The notes under the pieces were generated by a model. That model searched no databases. It was given only the letters and a program-made list of their open reading frames with translations, and was not told the DNA's origin. Positions 54,015 to 61,430 of a stretch of DNA of 64,000 nucleotides are shown one piece after another. Position numbers and translations under genes: made by a program. How positions within the stretch are numbered: the first letter of the stretch is position 1; every line of letters begins with the position of its first letter. The DNA comes from JAAYAY01 sp963674575 (GTDB taxonomy: Bacteria; Planctomycetota; Planctomycetia; Pirellulales; Thermoguttaceae). The stretch is from NCBI GenBank assembly GCA_963674575.2, contig CAXXQT010000007.1, positions 372,001 through 436,000 on the forward strand, given 5' to 3'.

Positions 54015-55442
54015 TTACCCCTTCGGTTTCTTCATGTCGGGGGCGGACTTGGCTTCGTTTTTGGGGAGCCACTTGCGGTGTTCGGCGATTACCTGGGCGT
54101 TCTTCGGATCGGACGCTACGTTCGTCCATTCGTTGGGGTCGACCGTGTGGTCGTAGAGTTCTTCCGTTCCGTCGGCGTAGCGGATGTAGCGCCAACGCTC
54201 GGTGCGGACGGCGTGGTTGCCTCGCATGTAGGTCATGAGGCCCGGGCGGTCCCATTGGCTGCTGGGGTCCTTCAAGAGCGGGACGATGCTCACGCCGTCG
54301 CAGGCCTTGTCTTCCGGCAGGCCGCACAGGTCCAGCAAGGTGGGGTAGAGCACCGAGAGATCGATCGGCCGGTCGCATCGGCTGCCCGAGGCGGTCAGGC
54401 CGGGGGCGACGACGATCATGGGGATGTGGTTCGTCTTCTCCCAGAGGGCGAATTTCTCGATGTGGTCCTTCTCGCCGAGATGGAAGCCGTGGTCGGACCA
54501 CAGCACGATCACGGTTCGATCGGCGCGGCCGGTGGCCTCGAGGGCGTCGAGGACGCGGCCGATCTGCGCGTCGGCGAAGGTGCAGCAGGAGGCGTAGGCC
54601 TCGATGAACCGCCGGTAGGAGCCCGGCTGTTTGGCCTCCAGGTCCATCATGCCTTTCCAGAACCACTTCTTGCTCTTGAGCAGTTTCTCGGCGCCGCTGG
54701 GCAGGTCGTTCCAATCGTCGGCAAGCCGGACGGGCAACTCGATATTCACGTAGGGCGGGTGGTACTTGGGCGGGGCGAAGAAGGGCGAGTGGGGCTTGAA
54801 GATCCCGCAGGCAAGGAACTGGGGCTGGTCCGCCGGGCGGTCCGCGAGGGCCTTGATGCAGTAGTCGGCCGTGTGGAAGTCGATCGTGTCGCCTTCGTTG
54901 GCCGGCCAGGGTCCCCAGTCCGTGTTGGGCGACCCGTACTCCGGCGCCCCGTTGAGCTTCTTCGGCGGCATGTTCTGCGGCCGCATGGGCTGGAAGTCGT
55001 GGAAGGAGGCGTCGTCGTGGAAGGCGCCGTTGTAGTGATGGTGAAACACCTTGCCCGCCCCGGCCACGTGGTAGCCGGCGTCCATGAACTGCTGCATGAT
55101 CGTTTTGCGATCGGGCAGGACCCGGCGCCAGTCGGCCTTGTTGCCGTAGACCCCGGAAGTCGACGGACGCAGCCCGGTCAGGGCGGAAACCCGAGACGGG
55201 TTGCAGGCCGCCGAGGCGCAATAGGCCCGGGTGAAGAGCATGCCCTGGGAAGCAAGCCGCTCGAGATTCGGCGTTTGGATGGGGCTGTTGGGATCGAGCA
55301 CGCCGACCCAGTCGTTCATGTCGTCGACCGCGAACATGAGCACGTCGGGTTTTTGGGTTTCCTCCGCCAGGGCAGGGGCAGCCAGGGTGGTGAAGCCCAG
55401 AAGGGTCGCAACTGCCGCAGCAACAAGATTCACGGTGCGCAT
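54015..55442 (-). CDS. Secreted iduronate-2-sulfatase-like sulfatase
   Basis: Start 55442 (MRTVNLVAAA) has GAGGAGA upstream; the longer 55469 start adds nine polar residues before the signal peptide. The protein has 475 residues. After the signal peptide (about 5-27) comes 'KPDVLMFAVDDMNDWVGVL' (metal-binding Asp40/41), then 'CNPSRVSALTGLRP' with the formylglycine Cys at 80, and the second metal site 'VLWSDHGFHLGEKDHIEKFA'. 'GVYGNKADWRRVLPD' and 'LWEKTNHIPMIVVAPG' match the iduronate-2-sulfatase-like branch. It removes 2-O-sulfate or similar esters from glycosaminoglycan-like polymers (family knowledge; the exact substrate is unknown). A maturase is not in the window. Confidence 0.93.
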   Translation of the reverse strand: MRTVNLVAAAVATLLGFTTLAAPALAEETQKPDVLMFAVDDMNDWVGVLDPNSPIQTPNLERLASQGMLFTRAYCASAACNPSRVSALTGLRPSTSGVYGNKADWRRVLPDRKTIMQQFMDAGYHVAGAGKVFHHHYNGAFHDDASFHDFQPMRPQNMPPKKLNGAPEYGSPNTDWGPWPANEGDTIDFHTADYCIKALADRPADQPQFLACGIFKPHSPFFAPPKYHPPYVNIELPVRLADDWNDLPSGAEKLLKSKKWFWKGMMDLEAKQPGSYRRFIEAYASCCTFADAQIGRVLDALEATGRADRTVIVLWSDHGFHLGEKDHIEKFALWEKTNHIPMIVVAPGLTASGSRCDRPIDLSVLYPTLLDLCGLPEDKACDGVSIVPLLKDPSSQWDRPGLMTYMRGNHAVRTERWRYIRYADGTEELYDHTVDPNEWTNVASDPKNAQVIAEHRKWLPKNEAKSAPDMKKPKG

Positions 55443-55522
55443 CGAGTTCTCCTCGGTCGACAGGGGCAAGGTGTGAGTGTCCCTATTCTATCGAGGGAAC
55501 GCACCGATTGCGACGGCCCTGC

Positions 55523-55822
55523 TCACGCACGCAGATCTTCGTCGGCGCATTCGAGGCGAACGAAGACTTCACGGTCGTCTTCCACGTGAACGGTCACGAC
55601 ATAGTCGTGGCGCATGTCCATATAGTCCCTCAGCCGCGCCTGGCGGCGCAACTCGTGCATCTCCTTCGCCGAGAGCTCGCTGAAGTGTTCGCCGACACTG
55701 CCGGCCTTGGTGGACCAGTAGCACTTTTTCGCCAAGCGGGCTTCGGTCACGTCGTAGGAGCTTCCCAGCAGTTCTCCTCCGTCCCAGAGCCCTCCGACAA
55801 ACTCGATGTGGATCTCTTTCAT
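55523..55822 (-). CDS. Small conserved-looking hypothetical protein (99 aa)
   Basis: I do not recognise the family. The 99-residue protein has no signal or membrane segment. Its sequence is well mixed, with plausible codon use: beta-strand-like ends ('MKEIHIEFVGGLWDGGELL', 'YVVTVHVEDDREVFVRLECA') around a charged helix ('LSAKEMHELRRQARLRDYMD'). It lies 80 bp upstream of the sulfatase on the same strand. It could be part of a transcript with it. The 3' end just after 55523 abuts the sulfatase leader. Confidence 0.6.
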   Translation of the reverse strand: MKEIHIEFVGGLWDGGELLGSSYDVTEARLAKKCYWSTKAGSVGEHFSELSAKEMHELRRQARLRDYMDMRHDYVVTVHVEDDREVFVRLECADEDLRA

Positions 55823-55860
55823 CGTCCGGCCCTCCGCGGCAGCAGTCTCAGGCTAAGCTA

Positions 55861-55997
55861 AGGAATGACGAATGAAGAAGACCAAATGACGAAACAAATT
55901 CGAAGACCTAAATGATGAAGGTTGTGCACGATACGCACTTCGTGTCTTAGGTCATTCGTCATTCTTTCGACATTTGACTTTCGACATTCTTCATTGG
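55861..55997. repeat. Dispersed MITE-like repeat with inverted ends
   Basis: Related to 42271-42365 (shared 'aatgacgaatgaagaa', 'gaagacct', 'gaaggttgtgca', 'ctttcgac' segments). This longer copy also has inverted ends ('gacgaatgaagaag' at the left, 'cattcgtcattc' towards the right). No gene is present between 55823 and 56036. Confidence 0.7.
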
Positions 55998-56036
55998 TCG
56001 GCCCGTAGGAATTCTAGATCGCCTCCGATGGTGGGG

Positions 56037-58094
56037 CTATGACGCTGGAGAAGGGTGGGCGGATGCTGCGAGGAGATCGCTCAGGCTCTTCACGGAAGCG
56101 GCGTCGACGGTTCCGCCAAATCTGGTTGCGGCATACTGGCGGTACCAGTGGGCCGCCTGACGGGCAGCCGCATCCGGCGCGGCCTCCGAGATCCGCTCGG
56201 CGAACTGATGGAGGGTTTCGTGGGGATGGCGCTGGAGGCCGGCTTTGCTCCAACGCTGGTCCATCGCCTGGAGGAGTTGATGGAGTTGGAGCACGTGAGG
56301 ATCGCGGGACAGAGCCGGACGACGACCGCGTCGACGCCAGATCCGGCGTCCCGCGATGGCGGCGGCGATCAGCACGAACACGGCAAGGCACCATGGCTGC
56401 AAGAGCCACCCGACGATCAGCCTGAATACGGCCCTCACGCCGCCGCCGCGAATCGACGCGACAAGCTGTTGCCACCAGGCGCGGAGGGCGTCCCAGAGTT
56501 GGCTGGCCGCGGTGGCCGAAGTCGACTGGGGAAGCCCGCCTGCGGGAGTGGCTTCGACGATCGTCCACCCCTGGTCCGGGTCGAAGGCCTCGACCCAGGC
56601 GTGGGCGTCTCGATTCCGGGCCACCCAGTAGTCGCCGTAGTCGTTTCGTTCGACCGCGACGAAGCCGGTTACGTAGCGACAGGGCACGCCCGAGAGCCGA
56701 AGCAACACGGCGGCGCCGCTGGCGAAATACTCGCAATGGGCGGGCGGCCGTTCGAGGAGGAACCAGGTCAGCGGATCCTTGCCGGAGGGAATGTCGATCC
56801 CGAACTGGTACTGGTAGTTTTCCAGGAAATAGCTTTCTACGGCCGCGATCTTGTCGGCCGGCGTGGTCGCCTCGCCCACCACCCGTGTGGCCAGTTCGCG
56901 GATTCGCGGATCGAGATCGTCGGGAACGGCCGTCAGGGATTCCCAGGCGGACGCGGCGTCGCTCGGTGCGGCTTCATGAGGCGCGCCGGCGAGGAGGCTG
57001 CGAAGGGACGCCCCGTCGAACGCTTCTTCGCAGACAACGGCCGTGTAGGGGACGCCGGGCAGCAAGTCTTCCGTCTCGAAGATGCCGTGCATGTTGACCG
57101 AGAGCTTGTCGACCGGAATTTCCAAAGCCACGAGTCCCGGCGGCGTGAACACGACTTCTTTGAACGGTTCGTTGGGCCAGATCTCCAAGCACCGGCAGGG
57201 CTTGCCCTCCAACGGAATCAAGGAAAACGTCCGCGGGCCTCCCGACGCGGCATCGTCATGGTTCGTGGGCGTGAGCGGGACCTGGCGGCTGCCGTTGCGC
57301 CATTGCGATTGCCTGTAGGTTTCGAAGGCCCTTCCCCGAAGGTAGCCGGGCGAATCGTCGGCGTAGACGCGCAAGGCGACGCGGCTTTCCGCATTCTGTT
57401 TCTGCTGGGCGATGCTTCCCAACCGACCCTGGCCCGAGAAACCGGCCGATTCAGCCGGCACCTGCGGATTCATGGCGTTGACCAGGAGCGTTTCGATGTC
57501 GCGTGAGAAGTAGAAGAGGCTGCTGGCGGCGATCCACGCCAAGACGCCGCTTGCCACGAGCACGGCGACCAGCCAGACACCGCGGCCGGCGAAGCGTTTT
57601 TCTCCCGGCGGAGAGCTGCTCGCCCTGCCCATCGCAAAGAAGACGGCGACTAGCACGATCAGCCCGATCGTGACGAGTTGGAAGACGAGGCGTGCCCGAT
57701 CGTTGGCTCGGAAGTCGCCGGTGAAGGTCAGCACGGCGATGGCCAGGATGGGCAGGTAGGACGGCAGCCGATCGTCTTCGTAGCGCACGAAGAACTGAAT
57801 GACCTGAAACACGAGGAAGTACTCGGCGATCAGGCAGGAGTCGGGCACCAGGAAGCTTGGCGACCCGGAATACAGAGCGGCCGGGACGACCGAACGCTCG
57901 ACGAAATAAAGCGCGACCAGCACGAAGCCCCATCGCTTGACCAGTTCCGGCGAAGCAACGCGGATCTTCGAGAGCCAACCGACCAGGGCCAGGCCGACCA
58001 TGACAGCCGAGAACAGGGGTGTGCGGAAGCAATAGGCCAGCGCGGCTGCCTGAAGCGCGACGAGGACGAAAACCAGACTCCGCTGCGGATTCAT
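56037..58094 (-). CDS. TgpA-type membrane transglutaminase-like protein
   Basis: A 685-residue protein starting 'MNPQRSLVFVLVALQ'. About five to six membrane segments occupy the N-terminal ~215 residues. A soluble region with the transglutaminase core follows: Cys454 in 'HCEYFASGAAVLLRL', His498 in 'NRDAHAWVEAFDP' and Asp505, the classical Cys-His-Asp triad. Another membrane segment lies near 560-585, followed by a cytoplasmic C-terminal part (DUF4129-like, 'LHQLLQAMDQRW'). The start overlaps the DUF58 gene end by 4 bp (58091-58094). Known: TgpA-like proteins sit with MoxR and DUF58 partners and are required for viability or envelope integrity in some bacteria; the substrate is unknown. Confidence 0.9.
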   Translation of the reverse strand: MNPQRSLVFVLVALQAAALAYCFRTPLFSAVMVGLALVGWLSKIRVASPELVKRWGFVLVALYFVERSVVPAALYSGSPSFLVPDSCLIAEYFLVFQVIQFFVRYEDDRLPSYLPILAIAVLTFTGDFRANDRARLVFQLVTIGLIVLVAVFFAMGRASSSPPGEKRFAGRGVWLVAVLVASGVLAWIAASSLFYFSRDIETLLVNAMNPQVPAESAGFSGQGRLGSIAQQKQNAESRVALRVYADDSPGYLRGRAFETYRQSQWRNGSRQVPLTPTNHDDAASGGPRTFSLIPLEGKPCRCLEIWPNEPFKEVVFTPPGLVALEIPVDKLSVNMHGIFETEDLLPGVPYTAVVCEEAFDGASLRSLLAGAPHEAAPSDAASAWESLTAVPDDLDPRIRELATRVVGEATTPADKIAAVESYFLENYQYQFGIDIPSGKDPLTWFLLERPPAHCEYFASGAAVLLRLSGVPCRYVTGFVAVERNDYGDYWVARNRDAHAWVEAFDPDQGWTIVEATPAGGLPQSTSATAASQLWDALRAWWQQLVASIRGGGVRAVFRLIVGWLLQPWCLAVFVLIAAAIAGRRIWRRRGRRPALSRDPHVLQLHQLLQAMDQRWSKAGLQRHPHETLHQFAERISEAAPDAAARQAAHWYRQYAATRFGGTVDAASVKSLSDLLAASAHPSPAS

Positions 58095-59338
58095 AGGGTT
58101 TCGATCCCTCCGTCGCGGATTCGCGCGATCGATAGGGATTCGATGCTTCCCTCGTCGAAGTCGATCGGCTCGGTGGTCTCGCCGTCGCGAACGACGAGGA
58201 TCTTGACGCTGCAGCCCATTTCGACGGCCGTTCGGGCGAGTTCGCGCCGCGTGTGGTCCCAGTCCAGAAACACGCCGATGACGGTGGAGATGTTGCCCAA
58301 CTCGTCGGCCAGGGCCGGCGCGACTTTGCCGAAGGGGTTATCGCGGCAGGCATCCACGCAGGCCACGATTTCCAGGATGTTTTCAAAGTGGGCCGTGTGG
58401 CGTCCGGCGCGGAAGACATAGAGTTCCGGGCCGGCGGCGAAGAGGTCGATCAGATACTCGCCGCGCGACAGGGCGTCGGCCATGGAGGCCGAAAGGCTGA
58501 TGGCGGCCTCAAGCTCCGGAAATCCTTCCGGGCCGGGCTTGCGTCCTCGGGGAATGAACGTGTCGAGCACAAGCGCCACGCGGCAGTAGTATTCCTCCTG
58601 GTACTCGCGGACGGCCGGTTTGCCCAGGCGGGCCCAGGTGCGGTGGTCGATCTGGCGGGCCGGATCGCCGGGCACGTACTCCCGGCTGCCGATGTATTCG
58701 GGCGACTCACCCACGTTCGACGTCAGCGCGATTCCCCCCGGCTGATAACGGGAACCGACGGGAATGTCGAGGTTCGCAATGGGGTGGAAATGGGGCAGCA
58801 CGAGAACGGACGATTCCTCGGAGTGCGCCGCCTGCGACCGGCCGTCGCGCATGAAGTTGAAGGGAAAGGACGAGTAGGCCCACGGCGGACGCAAGGTGTG
58901 CATGCCGCGGCGGATCGGGTTCAGGCGAACCGTGGTCGAGAGCGAGTCGCCCGGGGCCAGGTGCCCGAGCGAGGTTTCCGAGTCGAGGGATTCGAAGGTG
59001 CGGGGCAGGCGAAAGAACCGCAAGCCCACATCGTAGGCCGGCCACCGGCCGCGATTGGTGAGTGTGTATTGGGCCGCGATCGGTTCGCTGGCCGTCGCTT
59101 TCTCGGGCAGCCTGCCGACGATATCGATTCGGGGACGGAGAAGGAAGTTGGCGGTCCGGTCGACGAACAGGATCACCAGCAGGGCGCAGAACAACTGGTA
59201 GATAGGGATCTCGACTGAGGCGCTTCCGATCGTCCCGGACAACAGGATTCCGGCAACGAGCCACTTGCCGCCCGTCGTGAAGCGGTAGGCCCAAAGGAAG
59301 CGAAGATAGCGGTAAACAAGCGACCGCTCCCAGATCAT
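58091..59338 (-). CDS. DUF58 domain-containing protein
   Basis: Starting at ATG 59338, the protein has 415 residues; the longer frame to 59512 reads through the antisense of the MoxR gene. Two hydrophobic segments near the N-terminus (about 10-30 and 37-55) anchor it. The DUF58 (PF01882) block is visible as 'EYVPGDPARQIDHRTWARLG' with the following 'REYQEEYYCRVALVLDTFIP', a VWA-like fold with a modified metal site. The start overlaps the MoxR stop (ATGA at 59335-59338) and the end overlaps the TgpA start by 4 bp. The three genes are therefore co-translated. Known: DUF58 proteins are clients of MoxR ATPases. Their role in planctomycetes is not established. Confidence 0.9.
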   Translation of the reverse strand: MIWERSLVYRYLRFLWAYRFTTGGKWLVAGILLSGTIGSASVEIPIYQLFCALLVILFVDRTANFLLRPRIDIVGRLPEKATASEPIAAQYTLTNRGRWPAYDVGLRFFRLPRTFESLDSETSLGHLAPGDSLSTTVRLNPIRRGMHTLRPPWAYSSFPFNFMRDGRSQAAHSEESSVLVLPHFHPIANLDIPVGSRYQPGGIALTSNVGESPEYIGSREYVPGDPARQIDHRTWARLGKPAVREYQEEYYCRVALVLDTFIPRGRKPGPEGFPELEAAISLSASMADALSRGEYLIDLFAAGPELYVFRAGRHTAHFENILEIVACVDACRDNPFGKVAPALADELGNISTVIGVFLDWDHTRRELARTAVEMGCSVKILVVRDGETTEPIDFDEGSIESLSIARIRDGGIETL

Positions 59339-60270
59339 GACGGCACCTTCACCCGCCCGAGAATCTCGGCAACGATTTCTTTCGTCGACACGCCGCCGTA
59401 TTTCGCCTTGGAGGTCAGGATGATGCGGTGGGGCAGCACATGGGGCGCCAGCCGCTGCACGTCGTCGGGCAGCACGTAGTCGCGTCCGGCAGCCAAGGCA
59501 GCCGCCTGGCACGCGCGGAACAGCATCAGCGAACCCCGCGGGCTGACTCCCAGCTTGAGCCGCGAATCCTCGCGAGTCTGACGCACGATCTCCACCATGT
59601 ATTGGGAGACGATCTCCTCCACCCGAATCTTGCGGACCATTCCCTGCAAGGCCAACACGTCCGCCTGGCTCAAGACGGACTCAAGGTGCTCCAGCGGATG
59701 GGACTCGGCCTGGGCGTAGAGGATTTGAACCTCGGTCTCTGCGTCCGGATAGCCCAATTCCAACTGAATGAGAAAGCGATCGAGTTGCGCTTCCGGCAGG
59801 GGATACGTGCCGTGAAACTCGACGGGGTTCTGCGTGGCCAGCACCAGAAACGGCGAGGGCAGTTCGTAATTCTGGCCTTCGATCGTTGCGTGGGATTCGC
59901 TCATCGCTTCCAACAGCGCCGACTGGGTTCGCGGCGAGGCGCGGTTGATTTCGTCGGCCAGGAGCACGTTGCAGAAGATCGGGCCTTTCCGAAAGGCAAA
60001 CGTCCCTTCGACCGGATTGTAGATCGACGAGCCGAGGATATCGGCGGGCAGCAGATCCGGGGTGAACTGGATGCGATGGAAGGGGACGTCGATTGCCTTG
60101 GCTACGGCCTTGGCCAGCGTCGTCTTGCCCACGCCGGGCACGTCCTGCATCAGCACCGATCCGCCCGAGAGCAGGGCAATCACGAGGGTCTCGATACATT
60201 CGCGGTTGCCGCGAACGATGTTGGACAGGGCATCAGCCAGCGCAGTGATCTTTTCCTCAGGGTGTTGCAT
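59335..60270 (-). CDS. MoxR-type AAA+ ATPase
   Basis: Starting at 60270 (MQHPEEKITALADAL), the protein has 311 residues. The longer 367-residue frame (to 60438) would translate a dispersed repeat, visible as 'SLREKAFVRSSEQRHL', so it is rejected. Walker A 'DVPGVGKT' is at 43-50 and Walker B 'NVLLADEINR' at about 101-110; sensor 1 'ATQNPVE' and the C-terminal lid are present ('GVSPRGSLMLFRACQAAAL'). Known: MoxR ATPases act as chaperones that insert or activate partner proteins, usually encoded next to a DUF58 and a transglutaminase-like gene, as here. It is the first gene of the operon; its promoter should lie near 60271-60460. Confidence 0.95.
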   Translation of the reverse strand: MQHPEEKITALADALSNIVRGNRECIETLVIALLSGGSVLMQDVPGVGKTTLAKAVAKAIDVPFHRIQFTPDLLPADILGSSIYNPVEGTFAFRKGPIFCNVLLADEINRASPRTQSALLEAMSESHATIEGQNYELPSPFLVLATQNPVEFHGTYPLPEAQLDRFLIQLELGYPDAETEVQILYAQAESHPLEHLESVLSQADVLALQGMVRKIRVEEIVSQYMVEIVRQTREDSRLKLGVSPRGSLMLFRACQAAALAAGRDYVLPDDVQRLAPHVLPHRIILTSKAKYGGVSTKEIVAEILGRVKVPS

Positions 60271-60298
60271 CCTGTCGAGTCCTCGATTCCGGTACGGC

Positions 60299-60360
60299 AA
60301 TGGCAAGTGTCGTTGTTCGCTGGAGCGAACAAACGCCTTTTCGCGGAGCGAAAAGCGACT
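60299..60360. repeat. REP-like palindromic repeat upstream of moxR
   Basis: Inverted relative of 38949-39000: 'aagtgtcgttgttcgctgg' then 'agcgaacaaacgcc' and 'ttttcgcggagcgaaaagc'. It contains two palindromes (TTCGCTGGAGCGAA and TTTTCGCGGAGCGAAAA). The rest of 60361-60637 holds no gene that I can support. Confidence 0.85.
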
Positions 60361-60637
60361 ATCTGAAGCAGCGGATGGATTGACAAACCGGCAGACTCGG
60401 CCTCGATCCCCGTCCTGCCGACATGAAACCACCATCATAACCTGCCGCAGGGCGGGGGGAAACCAACTTACGAGGTGCGGACGATCCGAAGCATCTCATT
60501 TGCGTCGCGTTGAAACAGGTAGGCGACAGGCAGACCTGCCCATTGCTCATTCGGTAGCCACGCTATATTCTCATGTCAAGCTCGCCCTTAGGAATAGGCC
60601 CAGGGCGGCACGGCCCTGCCAGACAACCGACATACCC

Positions 60638-61369
60638 ATGGCAACCAACATGACGTCTCGAACACTCCTCTTCTCCTGTTCCGTCCTATTGACGGTTGTT
60701 TCCACCACATGGTCCGCCGAGAGGGGCAAGACCTATCTCGTCCGCTCCGTCAGCCCGACCACCGTCACGATTGACGGCGCGATCGGCGACACGGAATGGC
60801 CCGCGGAAGGCTGGGAGAAGGGTTTTGCTTTCCCTTGGCGGGATCGAGAAACTCCCCGAACGGAGATGTGCTGCGTGTGCGACGGCAAGCGGCTTCTGTT
60901 CGCCTTCCGTTGCGACGACGCGGACCTGGTGCTGCGCGGCAACCTGCCGGAAGACGAAATGGCCGTGGCCGACGGCGATCGGGTCGAGTTGTTCTTCGGA
61001 AAAGACGCCGACATGAAAGAGTATTACTGTTTCGAGATGGCTCCAGCCGCCGCGGTGCTCGACTATCGGGCGGCCTTTCGTCGCAAGTTCGACACCACCT
61101 GGGACTGCGCGGGCCTGACCCTGGCCGGAAAAACCCACCGCGGGGGCTATGTCGTCGAAGGCGCCATCCCCCTCTCGACTCTTGAAGAAATGTGCGGCGC
61201 CGATTTGCTCGCCGGCGAGCCGATCCGCGTGGGCGCCTTCCGCGCCGAGTACAGCCACGTGGACGGCGAAGAACCGGACGCCGCATGGATCAGCTGGATC
61301 CACCCAGACTCCGAAAAGCCCGACTTCCACATCCCCTCGGCCTTGGGGACGTTTCGGATCCAGAAGTGA
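60638..61369 (+). CDS. Secreted CBM9-like (DOMON-fold) protein
   Basis: Start 60638 (MATNMTSRTLLFSCSVLL) begins a signal peptide (about 7-26). An ATG at 60650 is a possible alternative. A longer open frame to 60062 is antisense to MoxR and is rejected. The 243-residue protein has a CBM9-like beta-sandwich: 'VTIDGAIGDTEWPAEGWEKG' near the start, 'CDGKRLLFAFRCDDADL', 'DRVELFFGKDADMKEYYCFE' and 'YVVEGAIPLSTLEE'. Known: the fold binds carbohydrate chain ends or haem/sugar ligands. Next to a GH123-like gene 61 bp downstream, a role in glycan capture is likely (inference). Confidence 0.82.
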   Translation: MATNMTSRTLLFSCSVLLTVVSTTWSAERGKTYLVRSVSPTTVTIDGAIGDTEWPAEGWEKGFAFPWRDRETPRTEMCCVCDGKRLLFAFRCDDADLVLRGNLPEDEMAVADGDRVELFFGKDADMKEYYCFEMAPAAAVLDYRAAFRRKFDTTWDCAGLTLAGKTHRGGYVVEGAIPLSTLEEMCGADLLAGEPIRVGAFRAEYSHVDGEEPDAAWISWIHPDSEKPDFHIPSALGTFRIQK

Positions 61370-61430
61370 ACTTCACCCTCCCCCTCACTCGCTGCGCTCG
61401 CTGGGGAGGGAGAACTCTGCGAGAAATGCT

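Noticed and set aside
60271..60438. An N-terminal extension of MoxR
   Set aside because: It translates a REP-like repeat and lacks conservation expected of AAA+ N-termini. ATG 60270 starts the family-typical sequence.
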